Below are positions 52,953 through 62,025 of a DNA stretch of 64,000 nucleotides, in pieces. This DNA comes from Qipengyuania pacifica. GTDB taxonomy: Bacteria > Pseudomonadota > Alphaproteobacteria > Sphingomonadales > Sphingomonadaceae. The stretch lies in NCBI RefSeq assembly GCF_019857205.1, contig NZ_JAHWXO010000001.1:310001-374000 (forward strand), written 5' to 3'. Under the pieces are notes generated by a model. It was not told the DNA's origin, ran no database searches, and saw only the letters and a program-made list of their open reading frames with translations. The translations under genes were made by a program, and so were the position numbers. Each line of letters opens with the position of its first letter. The stretch's first letter is position 1.

Positions 52953-53750
52953 ATGACCCTGCTCACCACCCACGCCGCCGATCACGTCACCACGCTTACC
53001 CTGAACCGTCCCGAGACGATGAATCCTCTCGGCGCGAAGGGCGACGGGGATGCCTTCGCGGCGGCCTGCGATGCGATCAACGCGGACATGGATGTTCGCT
53101 GCGTGATCCTGACCGGGGCGGGGCGGGCCTTCAGTGCGGGCGGCGACATCAAGGCGATGAAGGAGCGGACGGGCACCTTCGGCGGAACTGCGCCGGAGAT
53201 TTCGGACGGTTATCGTAACAACATCCACAAGGTGCTGCGCGCACTCTACGGGCTGCGCGTGCCGCTGATCGCGGCGGTGAACGGGCCAGCGATCGGGTTG
53301 GGTTGCGATCTGGCCTGTCTTGCGGACATGCGCATCGGTTCCGACAGGGCGAAGTTCGGCGTTACCTTTCTCAAGCTCGGCATCATTCCCGGCGATGGCG
53401 GCACCTGGATCCTGCCGCGCATCATCGGCGAGGCGCGCGCGGCGGAACTGTTCTACACCGGTGACGTGATCGATGCGCAAACGGCACTCGACTGGGGTCT
53501 CGTCAGCCGCGTCGTCGCGGGCGAGACGCTCATGGACGAGGCGCGCGCGCTGGCTGCCAAGGTGGCTGCCATGCCGCCCCACGCACTGCGGCAGGCCAAG
53601 AACCTGATGCGGCAGGGTCGATCCATCAGCTACGATACGGCGCTCGAGATGGCGGCCAATACGCAGGCGCTCATGCACCTGACCGACGATCACATGGAAG
53701 GCATCGACGCGCTGCTGGAAAAACGCGCACCCCGTTTCGAAGGGCGTTAG
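52953..53750 (+). CDS. Enoyl-CoA hydratase/isomerase (crotonase) family protein
   Basis: A 265-residue crotonase. The oxyanion-hole texts GAGRAFSAGGDIKAM and NGPAIGLGCDLACLADMRIG are clear. The position of the first catalytic Glu of hydratases (QPEI) reads FGVTFLKLG, while an Asp appears in IPGDGGTWILPR and a Glu in RAAELFYTG. This pattern fits isomerase-type or other crotonases better than a classical hydratase. The CoA substrate is unknown. It abuts the converging NnrU gene with no space. Confidence 0.85.
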   Translation: MTLLTTHAADHVTTLTLNRPETMNPLGAKGDGDAFAAACDAINADMDVRCVILTGAGRAFSAGGDIKAMKERTGTFGGTAPEISDGYRNNIHKVLRALYGLRVPLIAAVNGPAIGLGCDLACLADMRIGSDRAKFGVTFLKLGIIPGDGGTWILPRIIGEARAAELFYTGDVIDAQTALDWGLVSRVVAGETLMDEARALAAKVAAMPPHALRQAKNLMRQGRSISYDTALEMAANTQALMHLTDDHMEGIDALLEKRAPRFEGR

Positions 53751-54437
53751 TCAGCCCACCCACCGCCATATTCCGGCGGGCATGCCATTGGCGTGAATAT
53801 GGCCATAGGTGGCCCCGAGCCAGATGAGCAGGCCCCCGATCCAGGCGGTCGCGCCCGCCTGCACCAGCTTTCCGAAGCGCGGCCAGTAGCTGGTCCGGCT
53901 TTGCCAGTCGTCCCAGGCATCGCCCATCATCGCCCGCTTCTTGCGGTCCTGCATGTGGGCGCCCGCGAGCGCCAGAAATCCGATCGCCCCGGCCATGATC
54001 CACTGTCGCGGCGTCGGGCTGACCAGAACATGGGCAGCGGCCCAGAGGGCGAAGCTCCACATCATCGGATGCCGCGTGACATGGAAGACGCCGTGCACGG
54101 GCAATGCGGCATTCCGGGTTGCCCGCGGATCGGGAAGGGCCGGATTGCGCACGAAGCTGCCCGCCAGCAAAACCGACGCGACCAGCATGATTATCGTGAC
54201 GACGATCCAGATCACATCGCTCATGCCGCCCCATAGCGGCGTTCCGCCCGCGCCCACGCTGCGAAACGCCGTCGCTGCCAAGATGAATGTGGCAAGCGCG
54301 ACCAGCGAATACAGAATGCGGAAGCCATTCTCTCCCAGCGTGCCGACCAGCGGCGCGCGAAGCGGATGGGAGAGGGCGAAGTGACTGCCAACGAATGCCA
54401 CCGACGCGGCCAGCAGGGAAATGAGTGCAGGATCCAT
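53751..54437 (-). CDS. NnrU-family membrane protein
   Basis: A 228-residue protein with about six membrane helices. The family pattern includes SHFALSHPLRAPLVGTLGEN near the start and GVFHVTRHPMMWSFALWA in the middle. NnrU is linked to nitrite/nitric oxide metabolism in denitrifiers, and related proteins methylate or isomerise isoprenoids. No nitrogen-oxide gene is near, so the name says little about its job here. The ATG at 54437 was chosen; the frame is open further upstream without family likeness. Confidence 0.85.
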   Translation of the reverse strand: MDPALISLLAASVAFVGSHFALSHPLRAPLVGTLGENGFRILYSLVALATFILAATAFRSVGAGGTPLWGGMSDVIWIVVTIIMLVASVLLAGSFVRNPALPDPRATRNAALPVHGVFHVTRHPMMWSFALWAAAHVLVSPTPRQWIMAGAIGFLALAGAHMQDRKKRAMMGDAWDDWQSRTSYWPRFGKLVQAGATAWIGGLLIWLGATYGHIHANGMPAGIWRWVG

Positions 54438-54516
54438 CGTGACGCACCTTATGTTTACGGCGTCAACATAACTACCATGTCCTCCCGGCTTTGCAAGCGC
54501 CGCGTAATTTTCAGGG

Positions 54517-55023
54517 TTAGTCGGCCTTTTCGATGCCGAGCAATTGCACCTTGAACAGCAGGGTCGCACCGCCGGGTATAGGGCCCTTGCCGGATGCCCC
54601 ATAGGCAAGGTCTGCCGGTGCTGCGATCTCGATCGTGTCGCCCACACCCATCTCGGGGATCGCCATCTGCCACGCCTTGACCAGCCGACCGAGGGGGAAG
54701 GTTGCCGGTTCCCCCCGGTCGAACGAACTGTCGAATGTCGTGCCGTCGATGAATGTGCCAGCATAGTGCACGGTCACCGTGTCCTCGACACTCGGCTTTT
54801 CGTCGCTTCCCGCATGGTCGACATAGCGCCAGCGCAGGCCGCCGGGCATCACGCGCCAGCCACCTGCTGCATCCAGCTTGGTGAGATAGGCTTGCTGCGC
54901 GTTCATCCAGGCGATGTCCTGCGACCGGTCGACCGGAGGCGCATCCTGCGCATACAGCGCGTGAAAGCTCACGGCCGCCGCAGCGGCGCCCAGTGCGAGC
55001 AGGGTGGTGCGCATTTCCTTCAT
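54517..55023 (-). CDS. Periplasmic FKBP-type peptidyl-prolyl isomerase
   Basis: A 168-residue FKBP. A signal segment (LLALGAAAAAVSFHALYA) precedes a spacer and the FKBP domain with VTVHYAGTFIDGTTFDSSFD, LVKAWQMAIPEMGVGD and PADLAYGASGKGPIPGGATL. It assists folding of exported proteins. It follows the metal-less amidohydrolase gene by four bases, so it may be the last gene of that minus-strand unit. Confidence 0.92.
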   Translation of the reverse strand: MKEMRTTLLALGAAAAAVSFHALYAQDAPPVDRSQDIAWMNAQQAYLTKLDAAGGWRVMPGGLRWRYVDHAGSDEKPSVEDTVTVHYAGTFIDGTTFDSSFDRGEPATFPLGRLVKAWQMAIPEMGVGDTIEIAAPADLAYGASGKGPIPGGATLLFKVQLLGIEKAD

Positions 55024-55027
55024 GGCG

Positions 55028-56437
55028 TTACCAGTCGTATCCCTTGGGCAGGTCGTTCGTATCGAGGTCGCGATAACGATCGCGCAGGCGGCTCTGATGG
55101 TTTTCGAGCGGTTGCTCTACGCCATCGATGAACACCTTTACCGGTGTCGAACCGACCTCGAGCGGATCGCCATCCCAGACCACCAGATCGCCCGCCGCAC
55201 CCTGCGCCAGCGTCCCGGCACGTCCATCGATGCCGAGGATACGCGCAGGCACTGAGGTGATCGCCGCCAGCGCCTGTCCCCAGGAAAGCCCCGCCGCGCC
55301 CGGTACGCGGCCAAGCGCTACGAGATTGCCCGCATACTGGTTGAGGTTGCGCGGATTTTCCATGGCGCTGGCATTGATCGCCACTGTCACGCCGGCTTGC
55401 ACCATACGGCCGATATTGCTCTGCGTCGAAGCCAGCTCCTCGAAGTTTTCGGGCAGATCGTCCAGCCCGTCGGCGATGACGGGAACACCCGCAGCGGCGA
55501 TGTCCTTCGCGACAAGCCATCCTTCGCTCGCACCCACGAGCGCCATGTCGAGCCGCGGGAACTCCTTCTTGAGCGCGAGCACGCTGCGGATGTCCGAAGC
55601 GCGTTCGACCGCAACCAGCAGCAGTTGTTCTCCGCGCACCACCGGCACCAGCGCCGACGCGTCGAACCGGGTCAGCAACACGTCTCCGGCACGCTCGGCA
55701 TATTCGCCCGACAGACGCGGATCGACCGGCACATCGTCGCCGAAATCGGTTTCGGGACGCGCCGACGACCGGCCCGGGATGCGTGCGTCCTCTCCCAGCT
55801 TCATCGCTTCGCGCAGCGCATTGCGGAACAGGACGTGCGCAGCGACGCGGCTGCCCCCCGCAATCCGGCCGCCCTGCTCACCCAACGCAACCATCTGGAA
55901 GGCGCGCGGGCGCATTACGGCGTCGGGATCGGCGCCGAGATCGATGATCGCGCCCTGGCCAGCGAAGATAGAGGCCGAGGGCGATGTCGTGGTCGCGGCG
56001 CGGGTCACCCCGGCAGCGCGGTGGACGAGGATGTGCTGCGAGTTGGGATTGACCGCCGGTGCCACATCGAGCGCGGCGCTGAAGGGCGAGTTGCGGGCAG
56101 AACTGTCGTTCGATTCTCCGACACCGCCGACATCGAGCAGACCGAGCGTGGTGATCGCCGCAACGATACCCGGGGTAACCCAGGCACCCTGTCCGTCGAT
56201 GGCGGTCGCGCCGCCCGAGGCAGGCATTCCGGACGCGGGCCCGGCATAGACCACGCGGCCGCCGCGAACGAGCACGGCGCCATTTTCGACGGGCTCGCTT
56301 CCATCGCCGGTCGCAACCGTGACCCCGGTGATGGCGACATCCTGCGCGCTGGCCGAATGACCGACGAATGCGCCGACGAGGCCAAGAGCGATGCCGACGG
56401 CACCGAGGGGGGAGAGACGCTTGCTGGCCTTGCTCAT
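55028..56437 (-). CDS. Amidohydrolase-like exported protein lacking metal ligands
   Basis: A 469-residue protein with a signal peptide (GIALGLVGAFVGHSASA) and the amidohydrolase frame: GAVLVRGGRVVYAG at the start and GDLVVWDGDPLEVGSTPVKV at the end. Where active relatives have the metal motif HxH after TPG, this one reads TPGIVAAITTLG, with Ile95 and Thr97. The late Asp motif is AINASAMENPRN. The beta-barrel seems kept while the metal centre is lost. It overlaps the active paralogue upstream by four bases. It could be a pseudoenzyme subunit. Confidence 0.82.
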   Translation of the reverse strand: MSKASKRLSPLGAVGIALGLVGAFVGHSASAQDVAITGVTVATGDGSEPVENGAVLVRGGRVVYAGPASGMPASGGATAIDGQGAWVTPGIVAAITTLGLLDVGGVGESNDSSARNSPFSAALDVAPAVNPNSQHILVHRAAGVTRAATTTSPSASIFAGQGAIIDLGADPDAVMRPRAFQMVALGEQGGRIAGGSRVAAHVLFRNALREAMKLGEDARIPGRSSARPETDFGDDVPVDPRLSGEYAERAGDVLLTRFDASALVPVVRGEQLLLVAVERASDIRSVLALKKEFPRLDMALVGASEGWLVAKDIAAAGVPVIADGLDDLPENFEELASTQSNIGRMVQAGVTVAINASAMENPRNLNQYAGNLVALGRVPGAAGLSWGQALAAITSVPARILGIDGRAGTLAQGAAGDLVVWDGDPLEVGSTPVKVFIDGVEQPLENHQSRLRDRYRDLDTNDLPKGYDW

Positions 56438-57813
56438 TTCACGTCTCCTTCGCCCGGCTGGCCGAGTTCGAAATCGCTCACCGGTCGGCGCTTGCGATCC
56501 ATGGCATCATACATCAGCGCCCCGTCGATCCAGACCTTCTCCGGCCTTGTATAAACCGACAGCGGATTGCCGTTCCACAGCACGACGTCGGCCATCTTCC
56601 CGGGCTCGAGACTGCCGGTCATGTCGCCGATCCCCATGGCCTTGGCCGCATTGTAGGTGAACCAGCCCACCACTTCGGCATCGGGAATATCGATGCCGAT
56701 GCGACGCCCGGCAGCCTGCGCCTTGGCGGCTTCCTGATTGAGACGCTGAATGCCGTTCGCATCGTCGGAGTGGATGACGACGCAGGCGCCTTCGCGCTGG
56801 AGGAAAGCGGCATTTTCCAAAATGCCGTCATAGGCTTCCATCTTGAAGCCATACCAGTCGGCCCAGACGGCGCTGCACACGTCGTTTTCGCGCAGGAGAT
56901 CGCCGATCTTGTAGGCTTCGACCGCGTGGTGGAAGGCGGTGACCTTATAGCCCATTTCCTTGGCCATATCCATCACCAGCGCCATCTCGTCGGCACGGTA
57001 GCAGTGATTGTGGACCAGGATCTCGCCGTCGAGAACGCCCTTCAGCGTTTCCTTGCCGAGATCGCGCTTTTCGCCGTCATAGGCCTGAGCATCGAGCCAC
57101 ATCTGCCGGTTGACCGCGAAATTGCCCATCCGCGTCGAAGGCATCCGTCCCTTGCTGCCGTAGACCCGCTTGGGGTTTTCGCCGCAGGCCATCTTCATGC
57201 CGTAGGGTGCGCCGGGGAATTTCATGCCCTGCACTGTGCGGGCGGAAACGTTCTTGAGGGTGACCGAACGCCCGCCGGTCAGATTGGCCGATCCGGGCAG
57301 GATTTGCAGCGCGGTCACGCCCCCGTTGGCGAGCGCGCGGGTAAATCCGGGGTCCTGCGGCCAGACCGAATGTTCGGCCCAGACTTCGGGCGTCATCGGG
57401 GCGGTCGCTTCATTGCCGTCGGAATGGGCCTCGACGCTGGGGGTGGGATAGTCGCCCAGATGGGAATGGATGTCGATCACGCCGGGGGTGACGAACTTGC
57501 CGCTGCCGTCGACGACATCGTATCCCGTCGTGGAAAGAGATGCATCGCCCACGGCGGCAACCTTGCCGTCGCGGAACAGGACCGTGCCATTGTCGATCCG
57601 ACCGCCGCGACCGTCGTAGATCGTGGCGCCGACCAGTGCGGTCGGGCGTCCGGGATAGGGTTTATACGTGGAAGGGAACGGCGCATTGCCATCCTTGCCG
57701 ACGGGTGCGGTCCAGTCGCGCGACGAAGCCGATGCGGTGTCGCCGCCGCCGGTCGTTGAACATCCCGCCACAACGAATGCTGCGGCACAGGCAAGCAAGG
57801 CAAATCTAGTCAT
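56434..57813 (-). CDS. Amidohydrolase, lipoprotein, metal site intact
   Basis: A 459-residue amidohydrolase of the imidazolonepropionase/dipeptidase-like group. The lipobox is FVVAGC with Cys18. The metal motif is VIDIHSHLG with His116 and His118; further histidines lie in ILVHNHCYRADE and VTAFHHAVEAYK, and the catalytic Asp in CVVIHSDDANG. The end reads GKMADVVLWNGNPLSVYTRP. Its substrate is unknown; peptides are possible, as a POT-type peptide transporter gene precedes it in the same direction. Confidence 0.87.
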   Translation of the reverse strand: MTRFALLACAAAFVVAGCSTTGGGDTASASSRDWTAPVGKDGNAPFPSTYKPYPGRPTALVGATIYDGRGGRIDNGTVLFRDGKVAAVGDASLSTTGYDVVDGSGKFVTPGVIDIHSHLGDYPTPSVEAHSDGNEATAPMTPEVWAEHSVWPQDPGFTRALANGGVTALQILPGSANLTGGRSVTLKNVSARTVQGMKFPGAPYGMKMACGENPKRVYGSKGRMPSTRMGNFAVNRQMWLDAQAYDGEKRDLGKETLKGVLDGEILVHNHCYRADEMALVMDMAKEMGYKVTAFHHAVEAYKIGDLLRENDVCSAVWADWYGFKMEAYDGILENAAFLQREGACVVIHSDDANGIQRLNQEAAKAQAAGRRIGIDIPDAEVVGWFTYNAAKAMGIGDMTGSLEPGKMADVVLWNGNPLSVYTRPEKVWIDGALMYDAMDRKRRPVSDFELGQPGEGDVK

Positions 57814-57918
57814 GAAACCCCCAAATCAGTCGGGCCGGAGCATTGCTGCCCCGGCCCATGCGGTCAAATACATTCGTCGGTGCCAGCCGGCGTTTTGCCG
57901 ATTGACCCCGCGCCCCGG

Positions 57919-59517
57919 TCAGACACGCGGGCGGGTTTCGGGATGGATCCCGGCACCCTGCGGTTCGCCCGGACCTTCGGCCTGCCCGAGCAGGTCGTCG
58001 CCTTCGACATCGTCCTTAAGCGAATCGAGGTGCATCAGCTTTTTCACGAAGGGGCTGATGAGCATCACGACGATGCCGATGGCGATCGCGTACCAACCCA
58101 CCGTCGAATAGACACCGAGTACGACCTGCTTGCCGGACTCTTCGCCAACGCCCTCGGCGCCGGTCGCGGCAGCGATCAGGCCAGCCGCGAAGTTACCGGT
58201 GGCGGATGCAAAGAACCAGGTACCCATGATCAGCGAGGCCATGTGTGCCGGGCTGAGGCGGTTCATCGCGGAAAGGCCAACCGGGCTGAGGCAGAGTTCG
58301 CCGGTCGTATGCAGCAGGTAGATCAGGAAGATCAGGATCACCGGGGTCGGAACGCCGACACCCACCGCCTGTGCGCCCCAAACGAGAACCAGGAAGCCCA
58401 GCCCGACCTGAACGACGCCCAGACCGAACTTCATCGGCGTGGACGGCTCCCAGCCACGTCGCCCGAGCCATAGCCACAATCCGGCAAATACAGGCGCGAG
58501 CAGAACGATGTAGATCGCATTCAGCGACTGGAACATCGCAGCGGTCGGCTCGAAGCCCACGATGGAGCGGTCGACATGACGGTCGGTGAACAGGTTGAGG
58601 CTCGAGCCTGCCTGTTCGAACAGCGCCCAGAAGACGATCGAAACGAATATCAGGAACATCGCGGCGAAAATGCGGTCGCGTTCCTCCGCAGGCAGCTTGG
58701 CCACTGCAATCCACAGCACATAGGTTACCAGGCCCAGGCCGAAGACGGCCAGAACCCATCCGACCAGTTCCTGATACTGGATCGCCAGCCAGCAAAGGCC
58801 GACCATGGCGAGGCCGACGGCATAAATTCCGATCTCACGGCCACCTTTGAGTGCTGCGGGATCTTTCGGTTCCCCGCGGCCCAGCAGGAGCGGCTTGCCC
58901 CAGATGAATACCACCAGGCCAAGCAGCATGCCTACGCCGGCGGCGCCGAAGCCATAGGACCAGCCATAATCCGGGTGCATACCGAGATAGCCGCACAGCA
59001 GCGATCCCAGGGCCGCGCCCATATTAATGCCCATGTAGAAAATCGTGTAGGCCGGATCGCGGCGGATGTCGGTGCGCGGGTAGAGCTGTCCGACCATCAC
59101 CGAGATATTGGCTTTCAGGAAACCGGAGCCCACGATGATCAGCGCCAGCGCCAGCCAGAACACGTTCATGATCGCGGAACCTTGTCCGCCATCGCCTTCG
59201 AACGCCATGAAGAAGTGGCCGAAAGTAAGGAGAACGGCGCCGAACAGCACCGCCTTGCGCTGACCGAGATAACGGTCGGCCAGGTATCCGCCGACCACCG
59301 GCGCGATATAGACCAGCGCGGTATAGGCGCCGTAGATGATCGATGCTTCGCTATCGCTGAACAGCCAGTGCTGAACGAGATAGAAGATCAGCAGAGCGCG
59401 CATGCCGTAATAGGAAAAACGCTCCCACATTTCGGCGAAGAACAGGACGAAAAGCCCTTTGGGGTGGCCGAAGAACGTCCCTGCCGAATCCCCATCTGGC
59501 AATGCTTGCGTGGCCAT
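57919..59517 (-). CDS. POT/PTR2-family proton:oligopeptide symporter
   Basis: A 532-residue transporter with about 12-14 membrane helices. The proton-coupling motif ExxER appears as EMWERFSYYGMRALL, and the substrate-site motif IFYMGINMGAALG follows. It takes up di- and tripeptides. The ATG at 59517 was chosen over a TTG three codons earlier. It lies 105 bases upstream of the amidohydrolase pair, suggesting a peptide uptake and cleavage unit, and diverges from a GntR regulator that may control it. Confidence 0.93.
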   Translation of the reverse strand: MATQALPDGDSAGTFFGHPKGLFVLFFAEMWERFSYYGMRALLIFYLVQHWLFSDSEASIIYGAYTALVYIAPVVGGYLADRYLGQRKAVLFGAVLLTFGHFFMAFEGDGGQGSAIMNVFWLALALIIVGSGFLKANISVMVGQLYPRTDIRRDPAYTIFYMGINMGAALGSLLCGYLGMHPDYGWSYGFGAAGVGMLLGLVVFIWGKPLLLGRGEPKDPAALKGGREIGIYAVGLAMVGLCWLAIQYQELVGWVLAVFGLGLVTYVLWIAVAKLPAEERDRIFAAMFLIFVSIVFWALFEQAGSSLNLFTDRHVDRSIVGFEPTAAMFQSLNAIYIVLLAPVFAGLWLWLGRRGWEPSTPMKFGLGVVQVGLGFLVLVWGAQAVGVGVPTPVILIFLIYLLHTTGELCLSPVGLSAMNRLSPAHMASLIMGTWFFASATGNFAAGLIAAATGAEGVGEESGKQVVLGVYSTVGWYAIAIGIVVMLISPFVKKLMHLDSLKDDVEGDDLLGQAEGPGEPQGAGIHPETRPRV

Positions 59518-59725
59518 ATTTGGCAAACCTCATCAATTGTATCGGAAGCCATGCGACCCACAGCCTCCTCCCCGAAGAAGCGCGCACACTAACGGTTCGC
59601 GCGCCCATGTGAAGCATTAGTTACACAAGTGACCGGCTTGCGGCTGTCTGAACGCTGCGCTGCCGGGAACCTTGCGCGACGCGGTGTATTATGGCACTGA
59701 AGCAGTCTGTCGCGGGGAAATGACG

Positions 59726-60067
59726 ATGAAGAACCAGTCAAAGCCGGTCTACCTCAAGCTGCGCGACATGATCGCAGCGGCGATTATCGATGGCCGGTAT
59801 GCGGAAGGCGATATGCTTCCTTCGGTCCGTGCGCTGGCGGCGGAACAGGGCGCCAATCCGCTCACGGTGGCCAAGGCCTACCAGCAATTCCAGAACGATG
59901 GCCTCGTCGAGGTGCAGCGCGGCGTCGGCATGTATGTCGTGCCCGGCGCGGCCGGCCGCCTGCGCAAGAGCGAGCGCGAGGCCTTCCTGCGCGAGGAATG
60001 GCCCGAAATCAGAGCCCGCATGGACCGGCTGGGCGTATCGGCCCGCGAACTGCTTGCCGAAGCATGA
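59726..60067 (+). CDS. GntR-family regulator, short YtrA type
   Basis: A 113-residue regulator with only the winged helix and a short dimerisation tail. The text VYLKLRDMIAAAIIDGRY, then DMLPSVRALAAEQGANPLTV and VAKAYQQFQNDGLVEV is the GntR winged helix. There is no effector domain, as in YtrA. The ATG at 59726 lies eight bases after GGGG and is preferred over the ATG at 59720. The divergent POT gene is the nearest likely target. Confidence 0.87.
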   Translation: MKNQSKPVYLKLRDMIAAAIIDGRYAEGDMLPSVRALAAEQGANPLTVAKAYQQFQNDGLVEVQRGVGMYVVPGAAGRLRKSEREAFLREEWPEIRARMDRLGVSARELLAEA

Positions 60068-60214
60068 GAAACACACGAAATTCTGCCGGGCCGCCTTGCG
60101 GGTTGACCCGGCTTCTGCCACAGTCGTAAGGCGGGAATCGCGCAGTAAACTGCGGGTTTCCAAGGGTCGCGTTGGAACCAGAAATTTGCGGCCGGAGAGG
60201 CCGGGAGCACACCT

Positions 60215-60496
60215 ATGATCCGATCCGAACTCCTCACCGCGCTGGCGCAGGACAATCCAGAATTGCGCGCAGAAGAGGTCGAGCAGGTGGTCGATATCTT
60301 TTTCGAAGAAATCGCCCAGCGTCTCGCCGAAGGCGGTCGGGTGGAACTGCGCGGCTTCGGCGCCTTTTCCACGCGCGAACGCGAAGCGCGCAAGGGCCGC
60401 AACCCCCGCACCGGCGAAACGGTCGACGTTCCTGCCAAGAGCGTGCCCTACTTCAAACCGGGCAAGGACATGCGCAAACGCCTCAACCAGGAATGA
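60215..60496 (+). CDS. ihfB: Integration host factor subunit beta
   Basis: A 93-residue DNA-bending protein. The text [20 protein letters not shown] then [20 protein letters not shown] forms the beta arm of the HU/IHF fold, with the proline that enters the minor groove in GRNPRTG. Length and wording favour IHF beta over HU. A small hairpin (CGCAG-TAAA-CTGCG, about 60143-60156) lies in the leader. Confidence 0.93.
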   Translation: MIRSELLTALAQDNPELRAEEVEQVVDIFFEEIAQRLAEGGRVELRGFGAFSTREREARKGRNPRTGETVDVPAKSVPYFKPGKDMRKRLNQE

Positions 60497-60563
60497 ACTG
60501 TTCGCCCATGTGCGAACCGTGATTGCCCGCCCGCCCGGCAGCGACTAGGGCGATGCGCTGCAA

Positions 60564-60648
60564 GCGGGTGTGGCGGAATGGTAGACGCCGGGGACTTAAA
60601 ATCCCCTGAGCTTTGCTCGTGCGGGTTCGAGTCCCGCCACCCGTACCA
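60564..60648 (+). tRNA. tRNA-Leu (anticodon UAA)
   Basis: An 85-base tRNA with encoded CCA. The acceptor stem GCGGGTG pairs with CACCCGT. The anticodon arm is GGGGA-CTTAAAA-TCCCC with TAA in the loop, reading UUA. A long variable arm (TGAGCTTTGCTCG) identifies a class II tRNA, and the T-arm is GCGGGTTCGAGTCCCGC. It is the only tRNA seen in the window. Confidence 0.95.
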
Positions 60649-60795
60649 GCCGCGTGCGGTATCCGTCCCGCTACTGTACCCGTTTTATCTCCGCATTAAC
60701 CCCTAACCGCTTATTAGCGCGGTTCGAAGGGGTGTTCGTGCAGTGTTGCCGCAGCAGCCAGTACGCGGCTGTGTGCAATCGGGAAGCAAGGGACG

Positions 60796-61428
60796 ATGGA
60801 TTACACCAACGGACTCGACACGGGCGAACAGGCGCCTTCCGACACCGCCGATCAGCGCGGCGCACCGCGTTTCGTGTCGCTCATCCGCGCCGCGAAGCTC
60901 GTTTGCGGCCAGGGCGAATTCGTCTGCGTAATCCGCGACGTGTCGTCGACCGGCGTGTCGATCCGGACCTTCCATGCCCTGCCGACGGACAAGGCGGTCG
61001 CGCTCGAACTCCAGAACGGCGAAACCTACGAACTCGAACTGGTCCGCAGCGACGGCTTCGATGCCAGCTATCGGTTCGCCGCGCCGGTTGCCGTCGATCG
61101 CCTGATTCGCGAAAACTGGAGTTATCCCAAACGCGCCCTGCGGCTTAACATCATGCTGCCGCTGACGGTCACCAGCCTTGCCGGACGGACGGAGGCGTTC
61201 ACCGTCAACCTGTCGCAGCAGGGCTCGCGCATCGAATGCGACCACGTGTTCGCCATCGATCAGCGGCTGACGATCGGCTGCGAACATATGCCCGATGTGC
61301 GCTGCAAAGTGCGCTGGCGCAGGGATGCCAACTACGGCCTGGTGTTCGAAGACACCTTCTCCCTGCGCGAATTCGCCATGCTCGCCGTCAGGGTCCAGTG
61401 CCCGATCCTGGTGCAGGACACGATGTAA
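60796..61428 (+). CDS. Tandem PilZ-domain protein
   Basis: A 210-residue cytoplasmic protein with two PilZ-like units. The first has RGAPRF and, about 25 residues on, RDVSSTGVSI; the second has YPKRALRLN and NLSQQGSRIE. PilZ domains bind cyclic di-GMP by an arginine motif and a D/NxSxxG motif, so at least the first looks able to bind. Effects on motility or surface polysaccharide are typical but not shown here. Confidence 0.82.
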   Translation: MDYTNGLDTGEQAPSDTADQRGAPRFVSLIRAAKLVCGQGEFVCVIRDVSSTGVSIRTFHALPTDKAVALELQNGETYELELVRSDGFDASYRFAAPVAVDRLIRENWSYPKRALRLNIMLPLTVTSLAGRTEAFTVNLSQQGSRIECDHVFAIDQRLTIGCEHMPDVRCKVRWRRDANYGLVFEDTFSLREFAMLAVRVQCPILVQDTM

Positions 61429-61449
61429 TCCGGACCTCGGCCGGACGGC

Positions 61450-61962
61450 CTAGGCAGGTTTGAAGTCCATCGCTGCGCCATTGATGCAGTGGCGCTTGCC
61501 CGTCGGCTTGGGGCCGTCATCGAAAATATGCCCAAGATGGCCGCCGCAGTCGGCGCAGTGGACCTCGGTCCGCGGATAACCGATCTTGTAATCGGTGGTG
61601 GTGCCGACCGCGCCCTTGTCCAGCGCCTGCCAGAAACTGGGCCAGCCGGTTTTGGAATCATATTTGGTCTTGGAACTGTAGACCCCGTTGCCGCATCCCG
61701 CGCACACGAATGTGCCGGCCCGCTTCTCGTCATTGAGCGGCGAGGAATAGGGCCGTTCGGTCGCCGCCTCGCGCAGCACCGCAAATTCCTGTTTCGTCAG
61801 CTTCTTGCGCCATTGCGCCTCGGAAAGCTTGACCGGGAAATTCTTGGCTTCGGCTCGGCCGGAGCCGCAGGCGGCCAGTGTGGCAAAGCTGACGGACGCG
61901 CCGACCCACTCGAGCAGGCGGCGACGGTTGAGGGTATGCTGAGTCATGGTGTCTCGGTTCAT
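61450..61962 (-). CDS. msrB: Exported peptide-methionine (R)-S-oxide reductase
   Basis: A 170-residue MsrB. The N-terminus has a twin-arginine signal (LNRRRLLEWVGASVSFATLA) and a lipobox-like LAAC. Zinc cysteines are in VCAGCGNG and HCADCGGHLGH, and the catalytic cysteine in KRHCINGAAMDF. It repairs methionine-R-sulfoxide in the envelope, complementing the exported MsrA at 49373. It converges with the PilZ gene. Confidence 0.92.
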   Translation of the reverse strand: MNRDTMTQHTLNRRRLLEWVGASVSFATLAACGSGRAEAKNFPVKLSEAQWRKKLTKQEFAVLREAATERPYSSPLNDEKRAGTFVCAGCGNGVYSSKTKYDSKTGWPSFWQALDKGAVGTTTDYKIGYPRTEVHCADCGGHLGHIFDDGPKPTGKRHCINGAAMDFKPA

Positions 61963-62025
61963 GGCATGGGGAATAGCACCCCACGCCTGAACCTACGCTT
62001 GAAACGGGTGAAAGGTTACACAGCC

